This document shows, piece by piece, positions 17,584 through 25,096 of a DNA stretch of 64,000 nt. A program made the translations under genes and the position numbers. The number at the start of each line of letters is the position of its first letter. Within the stretch, counting starts at the first letter, position 1. The notes under the pieces were generated by a model. The model searched no databases and was not told the origin of the DNA. It saw nothing but the letters and a program-made list of their open reading frames with translations. Source of the DNA: Eubacteriales bacterium (GTDB lineage Bacteria > Bacillota > Clostridia > Lachnospirales > Lachnospiraceae); assembly GCA_030526005.1 (NCBI GenBank), contig JAUNDP010000011.1, positions 1-64,000 of the forward strand. The letters run 5' to 3'.

Positions 17584-17952
17584 TTACTGTTCCGCAGACT
17601 GATAGAGATCAGGGCGCAATTCTGTCATGATTTCCAGTTCATCTTTTTCAAATGCGTCAATATTTTCAGAGATGGTATCATATTTTGCACGGTATACACG
17701 AATATCAGCATCATTTACAAGAGATGCAGTATGTCTTGCGCAATGTTTTGTAATAAGGACATGTACCTGCTGATCCGCTAAAATCTGAGTAGCAGTGATA
17801 TCAGCACGTTTGACGGTTTCATCAAATTGATTTAATAGAAACTGGTGCATTGCTGTCTTTAAGTCATATAGGAAAAAGTACGGCGCATGACTGTAAGAGC
17901 TGCACACATTGGAATCCATACAGTTGTTATTTACCGGAATCGCTATTCTCAT
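17584..17952 (-). CDS. NifB/NifX-family (FeMo-cofactor-like) protein
   Basis: The 122-residue product begins MRIAIPVNNNCMDSNVCSSYSHAPYFFLYD and matches the dinitrogenase iron-molybdenum cofactor (NifX/NafY) fold. It also has ADITATQILADQQVHVLITKHCARHTASLV, where the usual glycine-rich G-x-G-P segment is altered. Such stand-alone proteins in anaerobes are thought to carry or store metal clusters; no nitrogenase genes are here. AAAGGAGG lies well upstream of the ATG, between GATAA and TTATC that could hide it in a small hairpin. It has its own promoter and a structured 130-base leader. Confidence 0.75.
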   Translation of the reverse strand: MRIAIPVNNNCMDSNVCSSYSHAPYFFLYDLKTAMHQFLLNQFDETVKRADITATQILADQQVHVLITKHCARHTASLVNDADIRVYRAKYDTISENIDAFEKDELEIMTELRPDLYQSAEQ

Positions 17953-18082
17953 GATAAATCCTCCTTTATCTCAGGTTTAAAGAAAAATCTGACTAAAAGT
18001 TTGTCAAAAGTGTCAATTACTGACCGCCTGGGCGGAAGCTTTTGAGGCGGAAAAATATAACTGCCTTGCGGCTGCGGTGAAT
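17953..18082 (-). promoter_or_regulatory. Structured leader of the NifX-like gene
   Basis: Read on the minus strand, the leader contains a GCC-GCAA-GGC tetraloop hairpin (18072-18063). It also has a stem CCGCCT...AGGCGG (18050-18045 with 18029-18024). Close to the start codon, GATAA...TTATC encloses AGGAGG. This architecture would suit a riboswitch or protein-binding leader. The GCAA hairpin recalls molybdenum-cofactor riboswitches, but the rest of that consensus is not visible, so I leave the class open. Confidence 0.4.
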
Positions 18083-18088
18083 AAGAAT

Positions 18089-18116
18089 AGTATACACTTT
18101 TTTTTATAAGTGTCAA
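18089..18116 (-). promoter_or_regulatory. Promoter of the NifX-like gene
   Basis: On the minus strand TTGACA (18116-18111), a 16-bp spacer and TATACT (18094-18089). Confidence 0.75.
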
Positions 18117-18264
18117 TAATGAGGTGCCAGAAAAAGAGAGAAAGTAATAGAATGAACGGCGTTTTGCTTCGATATATGATATTTCAGCAAAATATTATTA
18201 AAAAAGCAGTAAAAGATATGTTATAATAAATGCAGTAAAGAAAAGAAACAGAAAGGAGAAAACT
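18117..18264. other. Rest of the gap before the small membrane protein
   Basis: A+T-rich and without an open frame of note. TATAAT at 18222-18227 is a likely -10 for the next gene, but I see no good -35. Confidence 0.5.
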
Positions 18265-18519
18265 GTGAATCAGGAAAAGAAAAAACAAATTGCAACGACA
18301 GCACTTATTGTAGGCGGTTTTATTAACTTTTTGGGATGCATTCATATTGTGCCGTCCATTATTGTGACAATTTCGTTTACCTGTGTTCTGATTCTTGCAT
18401 TCTTGCTGATATTAACAGGAGGACAAAAGAAAACAAATTTATTTGCAAAAGAGAATGCAACTCTCAGATCAGCCGTTGTATTTTGGTTCGTCACATATAT
18501 GCTGAGTATTTTAATGTAA
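18265..18519 (+). CDS. Small three-helix membrane protein
   Basis: Unrecognised 84-residue protein. It has a short Lys-rich start (MNQEKKKQ) and hydrophobic segments at about residues 9-30, 31-51 and 66-83. A basic/polar loop KKTNLFAKENA lies before the last helix. The start is GTG, placed six bases after AAAGGAG, and a TATAAT lies about 40 bases upstream. No conserved catalytic pattern is visible. A 100-base hairpin follows it. Confidence 0.7.
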   Translation: MNQEKKKQIATTALIVGGFINFLGCIHIVPSIIVTISFTCVLILAFLLILTGGQKKTNLFAKENATLRSAVVFWFVTYMLSILM

Positions 18520-18534
18520 AGAAAATTCAGAAAT

Positions 18535-18634
18535 AAAAAGGAGTATCCATAAAATATCTTTCATATGTAAAAGATGTCTGTATGGGACATTTAATAAAAA
18601 AATAGGAGAGATATTGCTCAGGATACTCTTTTTT
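18535..18634 (+). terminator. 100-nt nested hairpin, probable terminator
   Basis: AAAAAGGAGTATCC (18535-18548) pairs with GGATACTCTTTTTT (18621-18634). AATATCT (18552-18558) pairs with AGATATT (18609-18615), and ATGTC pairs with GACAT inside. The organisation (poly-A, nested stems, poly-T, 100 bases) resembles the element at 15451-15550, although the sequences differ. Confidence 0.55.
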
Positions 18635-18654
18635 CTGGAAACTTCAGCAAAATG

Positions 18655-18682
18655 CTCCTCTTTTCACGAAAATAAAGAGGAG
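18655..18682 (-). terminator. Hairpin after the acyltransferase gene
   Basis: CTCCTCTTT (18655-18663) pairs with AAAGAGGAG (18674-18682). On the minus strand it lies just past the acyltransferase stop; the T-tract is short. Confidence 0.45.
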
Positions 18683-18697
18683 ATGAGGGCTGCTTTT

Positions 18698-19708
18698 TTA
18701 ACGTTTTTTCTTTAAAAGACGTTGGATTGGCTGTTCAATCCAGACATAAAGAATCATTCCGATTCCAAGACTGACAAAAAAGACAGCAGTAAAATTTTTA
18801 ACCGGCGTTGAAAAATTTATATATGGAATCAGGAAATAATGAATCAGATAAATACCATAGCTGGATTTCCCGATAGATACAAGCAAAGGAAGCCGAAACA
18901 ATCTGGAAAGGATACCGTCTTTGTTGGCAAGAATCAGAAAAAGAAAAATGCCTGTTCCAAAAGCACACAAAAGCGGTTTGTTCCAGCCTACATAATAAGA
19001 GGAAAGCTCAGGGTTAAATCTGGAAAGAAAAAAAGCTGAGCTGAAAATGGAACAACAAACCAGGAACAGACAGATAAAATCAGCGGAGGCTTTTCCGAGC
19101 CATGTCTTGATAGAAGAACATTTTTCGGATTTATATAAGTATCCAAATGCCATGCCGATTAAAAAAAGTCCCAGGCGGAAATTTTGTTCTTTTCCGTTGC
19201 CCATCAGATAAAAGACGTCAACGGTGAGATACTTCTGCGACAGATAGGCAATGGCCAGCAAAAGGAAGAAAAGATGCAGATTTTTAAATTTGCAGATCTT
19301 TTTTAAAAAGAATAAAATCAGCATCAGAAAAGGTGCGAGAAGATAAAAGAAAACTTCTTGCTGTAAAAACCATAGATGTCCTTGACAGTTTGTAAAAAGA
19401 AGATTGCCAGCCAGTCCCTGTGAGAAATCCGTAATCCAATACACGGACAGCAAGATGATATAGTAGGATGGCAAAAGACGAAGAGCTCGTTTCATATAAA
19501 AAAATAAAATAGAGGAAACAGAGCAAAAACGTTCTTCTCCATCAGGAATGCCTGGAATAACAAATAAAAATCCGCTCAGAGCAAAAAAAATTGCAACGCC
19601 AAGTCCGCCTTGACCTGTCATACCGAAAGCGGAAGTATGGCTTGCAACTACGAGGAGAATCGCAAAAGCGCGAACCCCATCCAGCTGCTCAAATCGTATC
19701 TGTTTCAT
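18698..19708 (-). CDS. Acyltransferase family 3 membrane protein
   Basis: The 336-residue product begins MKQIRFEQLDGVRAFAILLVVASHTSAF, the N-terminal signature of the acyltransferase_3 family. That family includes OatA-like enzymes that acetylate or succinylate surface glycans and peptidoglycan. The catalytic His is in ASHT near residue 25. About ten membrane helices follow, ending with a basic KKKR tail. I place the start at 19708, nine bases after GGAGG; upstream in-frame starts have no ribosome site. The acceptor molecule is unknown. Confidence 0.85.
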   Translation of the reverse strand: MKQIRFEQLDGVRAFAILLVVASHTSAFGMTGQGGLGVAIFFALSGFLFVIPGIPDGEERFCSVSSILFFYMKRALRLLPSYYIILLSVYWITDFSQGLAGNLLFTNCQGHLWFLQQEVFFYLLAPFLMLILFFLKKICKFKNLHLFFLLLAIAYLSQKYLTVDVFYLMGNGKEQNFRLGLFLIGMAFGYLYKSEKCSSIKTWLGKASADFICLFLVCCSIFSSAFFLSRFNPELSSYYVGWNKPLLCAFGTGIFLFLILANKDGILSRLFRLPLLVSIGKSSYGIYLIHYFLIPYINFSTPVKNFTAVFFVSLGIGMILYVWIEQPIQRLLKKKR

Positions 19709-19862
19709 AATAAAATCCTCCACAGTAAAATAGTACAAAAAATAAGACAAAGGGTATAACCTTTTTATCATAACGCAGAAATTGAGGATTTGTCTACAAA
19801 AAATATGTAAAGTGATATATATTTATAGTAAAACCTTGATATAAGACAGGAAGGAGAAAAAA

Positions 19863-20720
19863 ATGAAGAAAAATAAAAAAAGAAAATGGATTTTACCAGT
19901 CAGCGCAGTATTCCTTTTCAATATTGCTTCAGGAGTTTGCGCCGCAGAAAACGAAAATGTGCTGGAAGAAGCAGAGATTCATGTTTTTATTGCAGCGAGT
20001 TTAGAAAACGCATTTAAGGATATCATTGTGGCATATCAGGAAAAACAGCCTGAGATAACGGTTATATATAATGCGGACAGTTCCGGAATCCTTCAACATC
20101 AGATTGAGGAAGGATATGAATGTGATTTGTTTTTCTCAGCGGATGTCACACAGATGGAAATTCTGGATCAGGAAGGATTTGTACAAGAAGGAACAAGGAG
20201 GGATCTATTGTGCAATGAAGTGGTTCTGATCAGCGCAAAAGGAAGTGGGACAAAGGTGACAGGGATTGAAAATTTAGATCAGGCTGAAAGCATGGCTCTT
20301 GCAGATGGAAGTGTGCCGGTGGGAAAATATACGAGAGAGGCTCTTGTCCGAGCCGGAATTTTAGAGACAAAAGAAGACGCATCAGAAATTTCAACTGGTG
20401 AAATTATGGATACATTGGGAATTGAGATCAATGAGTGTTCAAATGTCAGCAAGGTAAGAGAAGCAGTAAAAGAGGGATCGTGTGAAGTTGGAACCGTCTA
20501 TTATACGGATGCGTATTCTGTAAAAGAGGATGTAGATATTTTAGAACATATCAGCCAAGAGCTTACAGGAAAGATTATTTATCCAATAGCTCGTATTGAA
20601 AACGAAGAGGCAGAAGAAGAACAGAAGAAGGCAGCGGATGATTTTTATCAGTTTTTGCAGAGCAATGAAGTGATGGATATCTTTGAAGAATATCTGTATT
20701 TGCCATACCAGGCAAAATAA
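19863..20720 (+). CDS. modA: Molybdate ABC transporter substrate-binding protein
   Basis: ModA captures molybdate (or tungstate) outside the membrane. After a basic signal peptide (about residues 1-27, ending GVCAAE) come the family motifs: FIAASLENAFKDI with oxyanion-binding serines, NADSSGILQHQIEEG, DLFFSADVTQME, LADGSVPVGKYTREAL and GTVYYTDAY. The signal has no lipobox-type Cys in the usual place, though a Cys is present at GVCAAE and could serve as a lipobox. It begins the modABC operon, whose genes are 37 and 4 bases apart. Confidence 0.93.
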   Translation: MKKNKKRKWILPVSAVFLFNIASGVCAAENENVLEEAEIHVFIAASLENAFKDIIVAYQEKQPEITVIYNADSSGILQHQIEEGYECDLFFSADVTQMEILDQEGFVQEGTRRDLLCNEVVLISAKGSGTKVTGIENLDQAESMALADGSVPVGKYTREALVRAGILETKEDASEISTGEIMDTLGIEINECSNVSKVREAVKEGSCEVGTVYYTDAYSVKEDVDILEHISQELTGKIIYPIARIENEEAEEEQKKAADDFYQFLQSNEVMDIFEEYLYLPYQAK

Positions 20721-20757
20721 AACGATCAAACATGAGAAAAAAGGATAAAAGGAAAGA

Positions 20758-21453
20758 ATGAGAGAATTTTTTGAAAGTTTGGACTGGAGCCCTCTGATTA
20801 TTTCTTTAAAGACAGGAGTTGCTGCGACAATTTTTTGCTTCTTTTTGGGGATTTTTACAGCGCGCAAAGTGATGAAAATGAGAGGAAAAGCAAAGGTTGT
20901 TATAGACGGAATCCTGACACTTCCAATGGTTCTTCCACCGACAGCGGCAGGATTTTTTCTGCTTTTACTTTTCAGCAAAAGAAGACCGCTTGGAATGCTT
21001 TTATATGAAACATTTGATATCAAGATTGTACAAAGCTGGATTGGATGTGTGATTGCAGCTTCCGTGATTTCTTTTCCTTTAATGTATCGGAATGCAAAGG
21101 CAGCATTTGAGTCAATCGATGCCGATCTTGTCTATGCAGGAAGAACACTGGGAATGTCAGACATTAAAATTTTCTGGAAAATTGTACTGCCCACTTCAGG
21201 ACCTGGCATTGCAGCAGGAACGATCCTGACTTTTGCGAGGGCGCTGGGAGAATATGGCGCAACATCTATGCTGGCAGGAAACATTCCGGGAAAAACAGAA
21301 ACAATTTCACAGAAAATAGCAATGGTACTGCAAAACGGCGACTATGCAATGACAGGATTCTGGACAGGTATAATTTTAATCATTGCTCTTTTTCTGATTC
21401 TTCTGACAAATATTTTTTCATCAAAAAATAAAAAATACAGAAAGAGATGGTAA
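20758..21453 (+). CDS. modB: Molybdate ABC transporter permease
   Basis: Membrane subunit of the molybdate importer. The 231-residue product has about five membrane helices, the PMVLPPTAAGFFLLLLF segment of ModB and the EAA loop that docks on ModC (TLGMSDIKIFWKIVLPTSGPGIAAG). GARALGEYGATSMLAGNIPGKT is diagnostic of the family. GGAAAG precedes the ATG closely. Confidence 0.94.
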   Translation: MREFFESLDWSPLIISLKTGVAATIFCFFLGIFTARKVMKMRGKAKVVIDGILTLPMVLPPTAAGFFLLLLFSKRRPLGMLLYETFDIKIVQSWIGCVIAASVISFPLMYRNAKAAFESIDADLVYAGRTLGMSDIKIFWKIVLPTSGPGIAAGTILTFARALGEYGATSMLAGNIPGKTETISQKIAMVLQNGDYAMTGFWTGIILIIALFLILLTNIFSSKNKKYRKRW

Positions 21454-21457
21454 AGCC

Positions 21458-22513
21458 ATGGAAATAAGATTCTGCGCAGAAAAAGCATGGGAAAATTTCA
21501 CCTTGAATATGGATTTTTGCACAGATAAAAAAAGAATTGGTATTTTAGGTCCTTCTGGATCTGGAAAAAGCATGACGCTGAAGATGATTGCCGGTATTGA
21601 GATTCCGCAAAAAGGAGAAATTGCGGTGGGAGATCGCGTTTTTTTTTCTTCTGAGCAAAAGATCAATCTTCCGACAAGAAAGAGAAAAGTAGGATATCTA
21701 TTTCAGCAGTATGCCCTTTTTCCGAATATGACAGTTGAAAAAAATATTGCATCTGGAATTTTTTTGCCCAGAAAAGCAAGAAAAGAAAAAACGCAGAATT
21801 TTATCGAACGATTCCGATTGGATGGATTAGAAAAAAGATATCCTTCCCAGCTTTCAGGAGGACAACAGCAAAGAGTGGCATTGGCGCGAATCCTGGCAAG
21901 CGAACCGGATCTTATTTTGCTGGATGAACCATTTAGCGCACTGGATGGCCATTTGAAAGAAGCAATGCAGGAAGAGCTGAAGGAATTTCTGGAAGATTTT
22001 GAAGGAAATGTGATTTTAGTCTCACACAGCAGAGATGAGATCTATCGCTTTAGCGATCAGCTTTTAATTGTTGAGAATGGTTCCTGTATTTTAAATGGAA
22101 AGACAAGAGAAATTTTTAAATCGCCCAGAAAAAAAGTGGCAGCAAGACTGACAGGGTGCAAAAATATTTCCAGAATAGAAAAACTTGGAGAACATCAGAT
22201 CTTTGCTGTGGACTGGAAGATAAAGCTTTACACAGAGGAAAAAATTACTTCTTCTGTTCAATATATAGGAATCCGAGCACATGATCTGGAAATAGGACAG
22301 AAAGACGAATGCAATACTTATCAAATGGAGATGGTAAACTGTATGGAAGCTCCGTTTGAACAGATCTTTTATATCAGGCCATGTAAAGCAGAGGCAGACC
22401 ATGTTAAAATTTGGTGGAAGCAGGAAAAAAATTTAAACTGGGAAAATAAAAACAGACAATTTCCGTGTTTTGTGAAATTTCCACCTGAAAAATTATTATT
22501 ATTAGAAGAATGA
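21458..22513 (+). CDS. modC: Molybdate ABC transporter ATP-binding protein
   Basis: ATPase subunit of the importer. Walker A is GPSGSGKSM near residue 31, the Q-loop is in YLFQQYALFPNMT, the signature is LSGGQQQRVALARIL and Walker B is LILLDEPFSALD. The C-terminal 120 residues correspond to the regulatory region but lack a clear complete TOBE/MOP domain. It starts 4 bases after modB, and a terminator follows. Confidence 0.93.
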   Translation: MEIRFCAEKAWENFTLNMDFCTDKKRIGILGPSGSGKSMTLKMIAGIEIPQKGEIAVGDRVFFSSEQKINLPTRKRKVGYLFQQYALFPNMTVEKNIASGIFLPRKARKEKTQNFIERFRLDGLEKRYPSQLSGGQQQRVALARILASEPDLILLDEPFSALDGHLKEAMQEELKEFLEDFEGNVILVSHSRDEIYRFSDQLLIVENGSCILNGKTREIFKSPRKKVAARLTGCKNISRIEKLGEHQIFAVDWKIKLYTEEKITSSVQYIGIRAHDLEIGQKDECNTYQMEMVNCMEAPFEQIFYIRPCKAEADHVKIWWKQEKNLNWENKNRQFPCFVKFPPEKLLLLEE

Positions 22514-22553
22514 TTCAGAAAGCAAAATTCTAAAAAAGAAAATATTTGAAAGA

Positions 22554-22588
22554 ACTCCCCTGTTTACAAGAAACAGAGGAGTCTTTTT
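22554..22588 (+). terminator. Terminator after modC
   Basis: ACTCCCCTGTTT (22554-22565) pairs with AAACAGAGGAGT (22571-22582) with one mismatch, followed by CTTTTT. Confidence 0.85.
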
Positions 22589-22602
22589 AATGAACAGTCG
22601 AA

Positions 22603-22845
22603 TCAGTGGTAAGGCCTTTCAGGACCAGGCTCCATTGGAATCCACTCCGGAGGATTGTGATGGGAAGGTCTCGGGCACGGTCTGGGCGGCGGACATGGCG
22701 GAGGCGGAGGGCACGGTCTAGGTGGCGGACATGGCGGAGGGCACGATCTGGGCGGCGGACATGGCGGAGGCGGCGGACACGGTCTGGATGGCGGACACGG
22801 TCTTTGAGAAGGTCTGTTATGATTCCTATCTGGAGAAAAATTCAT
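22603..22845 (-). CDS. Cys-Pro-repeat protein at the end of the cotJ operon
   Basis: The 80-residue product is mostly Pro, Cys and Arg: after MNFSPDRNHNRPSQ it carries repeats of PCPPP, such as RPCPPPPPCPPPR, then a tail HHNPPEWIPMEPGPERPYH. About ten cysteines are regularly spaced, as in cross-linked structural proteins. AAAGGAG lies eight bases before the ATG, so it is a real gene despite its odd composition. It sits 73 bases downstream of cotJC on the same strand, which suggests a spore-coat role (inference). The DNA is far more GC-rich than its surroundings because of proline codons. Function unproven. Confidence 0.65.
   Translation of the reverse strand: MNFSPDRNHNRPSQRPCPPSRPCPPPPPCPPPRSCPPPCPPPRPCPPPPPCPPPRPCPRPSHHNPPEWIPMEPGPERPYH
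22665..22805. repeat. GC-rich short tandem repeats encoding CPPP units
   Basis: Imperfect repeats of GGCGGCGGACATGGCGGA-type units alternate with GGGCACGGTCT-type units on the plus strand. They are prone to slippage, so copy number may vary between strains. Confidence 0.75.
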
Positions 22846-22918
22846 AGAGAAATCTCCTTTCTGCTACAATATAAATAGATTTCTTTAAAATAAACAACCG
22901 ATTAGGTTATTTCTTTTT

Positions 22919-23545
22919 TCAATTACAGTCTTTGCAGCTTGCCTGACAAGGATAATCGAAACTTGGATTAAAAGCATAGAAGTTTTTAGAGTCAAGCTGA
23001 TCCTGCAGAATACGAAGGGCTTCACCAAAACGCTGATAGTGAACAATTTCCCTTGCTCTTAAAAAACGAATCGGATCTGCTACATCAGGATCTTTTACGA
23101 GGCGCAGAATATTATCATATGTGGATCGAGCTTTTTGCTCAGCAGCCAGATTTTCGTGAAGATCTGTGATAGGGTCGCCTTTTGACTGGAATTCGCAGGC
23201 ATTAAAAGGAATACCGCCGGCTGCCTGCGGCCAGATTCCTACGGTATGGTCAACGTAGTAAGGCGCAAAACCAGAAGATTCGATTTCTTCCATACTTAGA
23301 TTACATGTCAGCTGGTGTACAATCGTGGATACCATTTCCAGATGGGCCAGTTCTTCTGTACCGATATCGTTTAAGACGCCCATACAAACACGGTTAGGCA
23401 TCGTAAATCTTTGAGAGAGATAGCGCATGGAAGCACCCATTTCACCATCAGGACCACCATACTGACTCATAATAATCTGAGCAATTTTTGCATTTGGCGT
23501 TTTTATATTAACAGGATATTGTAAGCGTTTTTCATATCTCCACAT
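22919..23545 (-). CDS. cotJC: Spore coat protein CotJC (manganese-catalase family)
   Basis: CotJC is a ferritin-fold coat protein related to manganese catalase. The 208-residue product starts MWRYEKRLQYPVNIK and has IIMSQYGGPDGEMGASMRYL. The dimetal ligands lie in GTEELAHLEM (Glu/His), LAAEQKARSTYD and REIVHYQRFGEAL. The C-terminus has a short Cys-rich tail, CQASCKDCN. It is the third gene of the cotJABC set, 33 bases after cotJB. AAGGAGG lies 13 bases before the ATG, a rather long spacing. Expected to be made in the mother cell during sporulation. Confidence 0.95.
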   Translation of the reverse strand: MWRYEKRLQYPVNIKTPNAKIAQIIMSQYGGPDGEMGASMRYLSQRFTMPNRVCMGVLNDIGTEELAHLEMVSTIVHQLTCNLSMEEIESSGFAPYYVDHTVGIWPQAAGGIPFNACEFQSKGDPITDLHENLAAEQKARSTYDNILRLVKDPDVADPIRFLRAREIVHYQRFGEALRILQDQLDSKNFYAFNPSFDYPCQASCKDCN

Positions 23546-23578
23546 GGATTAACAACAACCTCCTTCCCATGGCCATGG

Positions 23579-23968
23579 CTACTCCACCCATTTCCAAGAA
23601 CAACTTTCATTGTCATGCGCTGTATCGACCGTTAAAGGTCCATACTGAGCCGCGTAATACTTCATGGCTGCAATTCTTTTTGAAACGTTGTCATGGAAGA
23701 AAGAAAGAGCATTCTTGTCATTTGGATGAGTATCCAGATATAACAAAATATCATCGACGGCAAAACTAACTTCATTGATATACTGCATCAGCTGGGATTG
23801 CGAAAAATTCTGAAAAGGAATAGGGCAGCTGTTTTCTTCTAGTCTGACCTTATCCATTTGATTACGTTCTGCCATCATTCTTTCAGCATTATTTTTTTCC
23901 ATACAGCTTCTCTGGCAATTACATCCAGAAGGATATCTCATGTTAGAGCGTTGATTATTACAGTTCAT
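23579..23968 (-). CDS. cotJB: Spore coat protein CotJB
   Basis: The C-terminal 75 residues match the CotJB family: QSQLMQYINEVSFAVDDILLYLDTHPNDKNAL, then the Y-Y-x-x-R-like stretch before the YGPLTVD ending. The N-terminus (MNCNNQRSNMRYPSGCNCQRSCMEKN) is an added Cys/Asn-rich region of about 45 residues. I start at ATG 23968, nine bases after AAAGGAGG; the ATG at 23974 is too close to that site. It overlaps cotJA by 4 bp (ATGA), so translation is coupled. Confidence 0.9.
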   Translation of the reverse strand: MNCNNQRSNMRYPSGCNCQRSCMEKNNAERMMAERNQMDKVRLEENSCPIPFQNFSQSQLMQYINEVSFAVDDILLYLDTHPNDKNALSFFHDNVSKRIAAMKYYAAQYGPLTVDTAHDNESCSWKWVE

Positions 23969-24186
23969 GAACATTTTCCTCCTTTCCCACGACCGCAGAA
24001 TGGAAGACACAGTTCAGGAAAAATAGTTCCCATTTGAAGCGCCTTGCACAATTCAAAAGTATCATTAAAGTTCTGCATAGGAACATAAGCCATAGCAAGC
24101 GGGAGATGTGACAGCTCTATCTGATCAAAAGAACGGCAGCAGCCGCAGTTTGATGAACAATCCATAGAATTTGCTGAACGATTCAT
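23965..24186 (-). CDS. cotJA: Spore coat protein CotJA
   Basis: A 73-residue coat protein with the CotJA core LAMAYVPMQNFNDTFELCKALQMGTIFPELCLPF. It has a Cys-rich start (MDCSSNCGCCRSF) and a GRGKGGKCS tail. The start at 24186 follows GAAGGAG by six bases. It is first in the leftward cotJABC operon. A sporulation sigma factor promoter is expected upstream, but I could not identify it with confidence. Confidence 0.9.
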   Translation of the reverse strand: MNRSANSMDCSSNCGCCRSFDQIELSHLPLAMAYVPMQNFNDTFELCKALQMGTIFPELCLPFCGRGKGGKCS

Positions 24187-24267
24187 AAAGACTCCTTCAA
24201 AAGAATTTACTATATGGTATGTGTTTTTGAGGAGGATGTGAAAGAAAATCATTAAAACATGAAGAAT

Positions 24268-24957
24268 CTATTTTCTGCTTATCTCCTGCAATAATAGACG
24301 TACAATATGAAAGGAGATCCGAGAAGCTTTTTCACAATTTAAGTCAAATGTTTCAATTCCTGCATGTTCTTCTGTGTCTGTGATTGTCCGTACAGACAGA
24401 TAAGGAATCTGATTTACATAGCAGACATGAGCAATACTTGCCGTTTCCATATCAACACATAGTGGCGAAAATTTTTGATTTATTTGATTGCGGTATTGCT
24501 CTTCAATAAACATTTCCCCTGTAATCATTATTCCAAAATATACATTTGGTATGTTCTTCTGGGAAATTATGTTTCGCATAGTTTGTAGTAATGGTTTGTC
24601 TGCCTGCCAAAAGATAGATTTGGTCCATGGATGAAAATCGGTTAAAATATCTTCTGATACATCCCAATAGGCAGACTCTGTACAAATAATAGTATCAAAC
24701 AATTTGATATGAGGAGCCATTCCTCCAGCAGTCCCGGCATTGATAATCGTATCACAGTTGTATGTATCAATAAGAATTTGTGCAGCGATTGCTGCATTTA
24801 CTTTTCCTACGCCACTGAATAATGCGACAACCGGTATACTTTCAATTAATCCACTATAAAATTTCAACAGAGCTTTTTCAGATACAGAACAGTTTTGGAC
24901 GGCATCTAAAAATGGGGCTGCTTCACTATCCCCAGCGCAGATAATTCCAATTTTCAT
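24268..24957 (-). CDS. mtnN: 5'-Methylthioadenosine/S-adenosylhomocysteine nucleosidase
   Basis: MTAN removes adenine from S-adenosylhomocysteine and methylthioadenosine. The 229-residue protein starts MKIGIICAGDSEAAPFLD with the catalytic-region Glu, and has SGVGKVNAAIAAQILID, NAGTAGGM, VDMETASIAHVCY (ribose-binding Met-Glu) and VRTITDT with the catalytic Asp. GAAAGGA lies six bases before the ATG. The S-ribosylhomocysteine it makes is the substrate of LuxS, encoded at 49.3 kb. Flanked by the cotJ operon but apparently independent of it. Confidence 0.93.
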   Translation of the reverse strand: MKIGIICAGDSEAAPFLDAVQNCSVSEKALLKFYSGLIESIPVVALFSGVGKVNAAIAAQILIDTYNCDTIINAGTAGGMAPHIKLFDTIICTESAYWDVSEDILTDFHPWTKSIFWQADKPLLQTMRNIISQKNIPNVYFGIMITGEMFIEEQYRNQINQKFSPLCVDMETASIAHVCYVNQIPYLSVRTITDTEEHAGIETFDLNCEKASRISFHIVRLLLQEISRK

Positions 24958-25041
24958 AAATAAATCCTTTCATTTATCATGGGCAGAAAACCAGTGCCTT
25001 TAGGTGATAGGCAGTTGATAATTTTTCTACCCTTTTATTAT

Positions 25042-25085
25042 AATGTCATTCACCTTACAGTTTGATCTGTGAGATGAATGACATT
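25042..25085. terminator. Hairpin between the secreted-protein gene and mtnN
   Basis: AATGTCATTCA (25042-25052) pairs with TGAATGACATT (25075-25085), with an inner TACAG/CTGTG stem. It lies just past the stop of the leftward secreted-protein gene; the T-run on that strand is weak. Confidence 0.5.
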
Positions 25086-25096
25086 TTATATTTTGA

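Noticed and set aside
18021..18034. ACCGCCTGGGCGG on the plus strand, resembling the 3' core of the ZTP riboswitch
   Set aside because: The required 5' half is absent, and the sequence is explained as a self-complementary stem in the leftward NifX leader.
22606..22878. Plus-strand reading of the CPPP gene region (Arg/Trp-rich in one frame, Gly-His repeats in another)
   Set aside because: It is the complement of GC-rich proline codons. The minus strand has a proper ribosome site and start; the Gly-His frame lacks a start codon.
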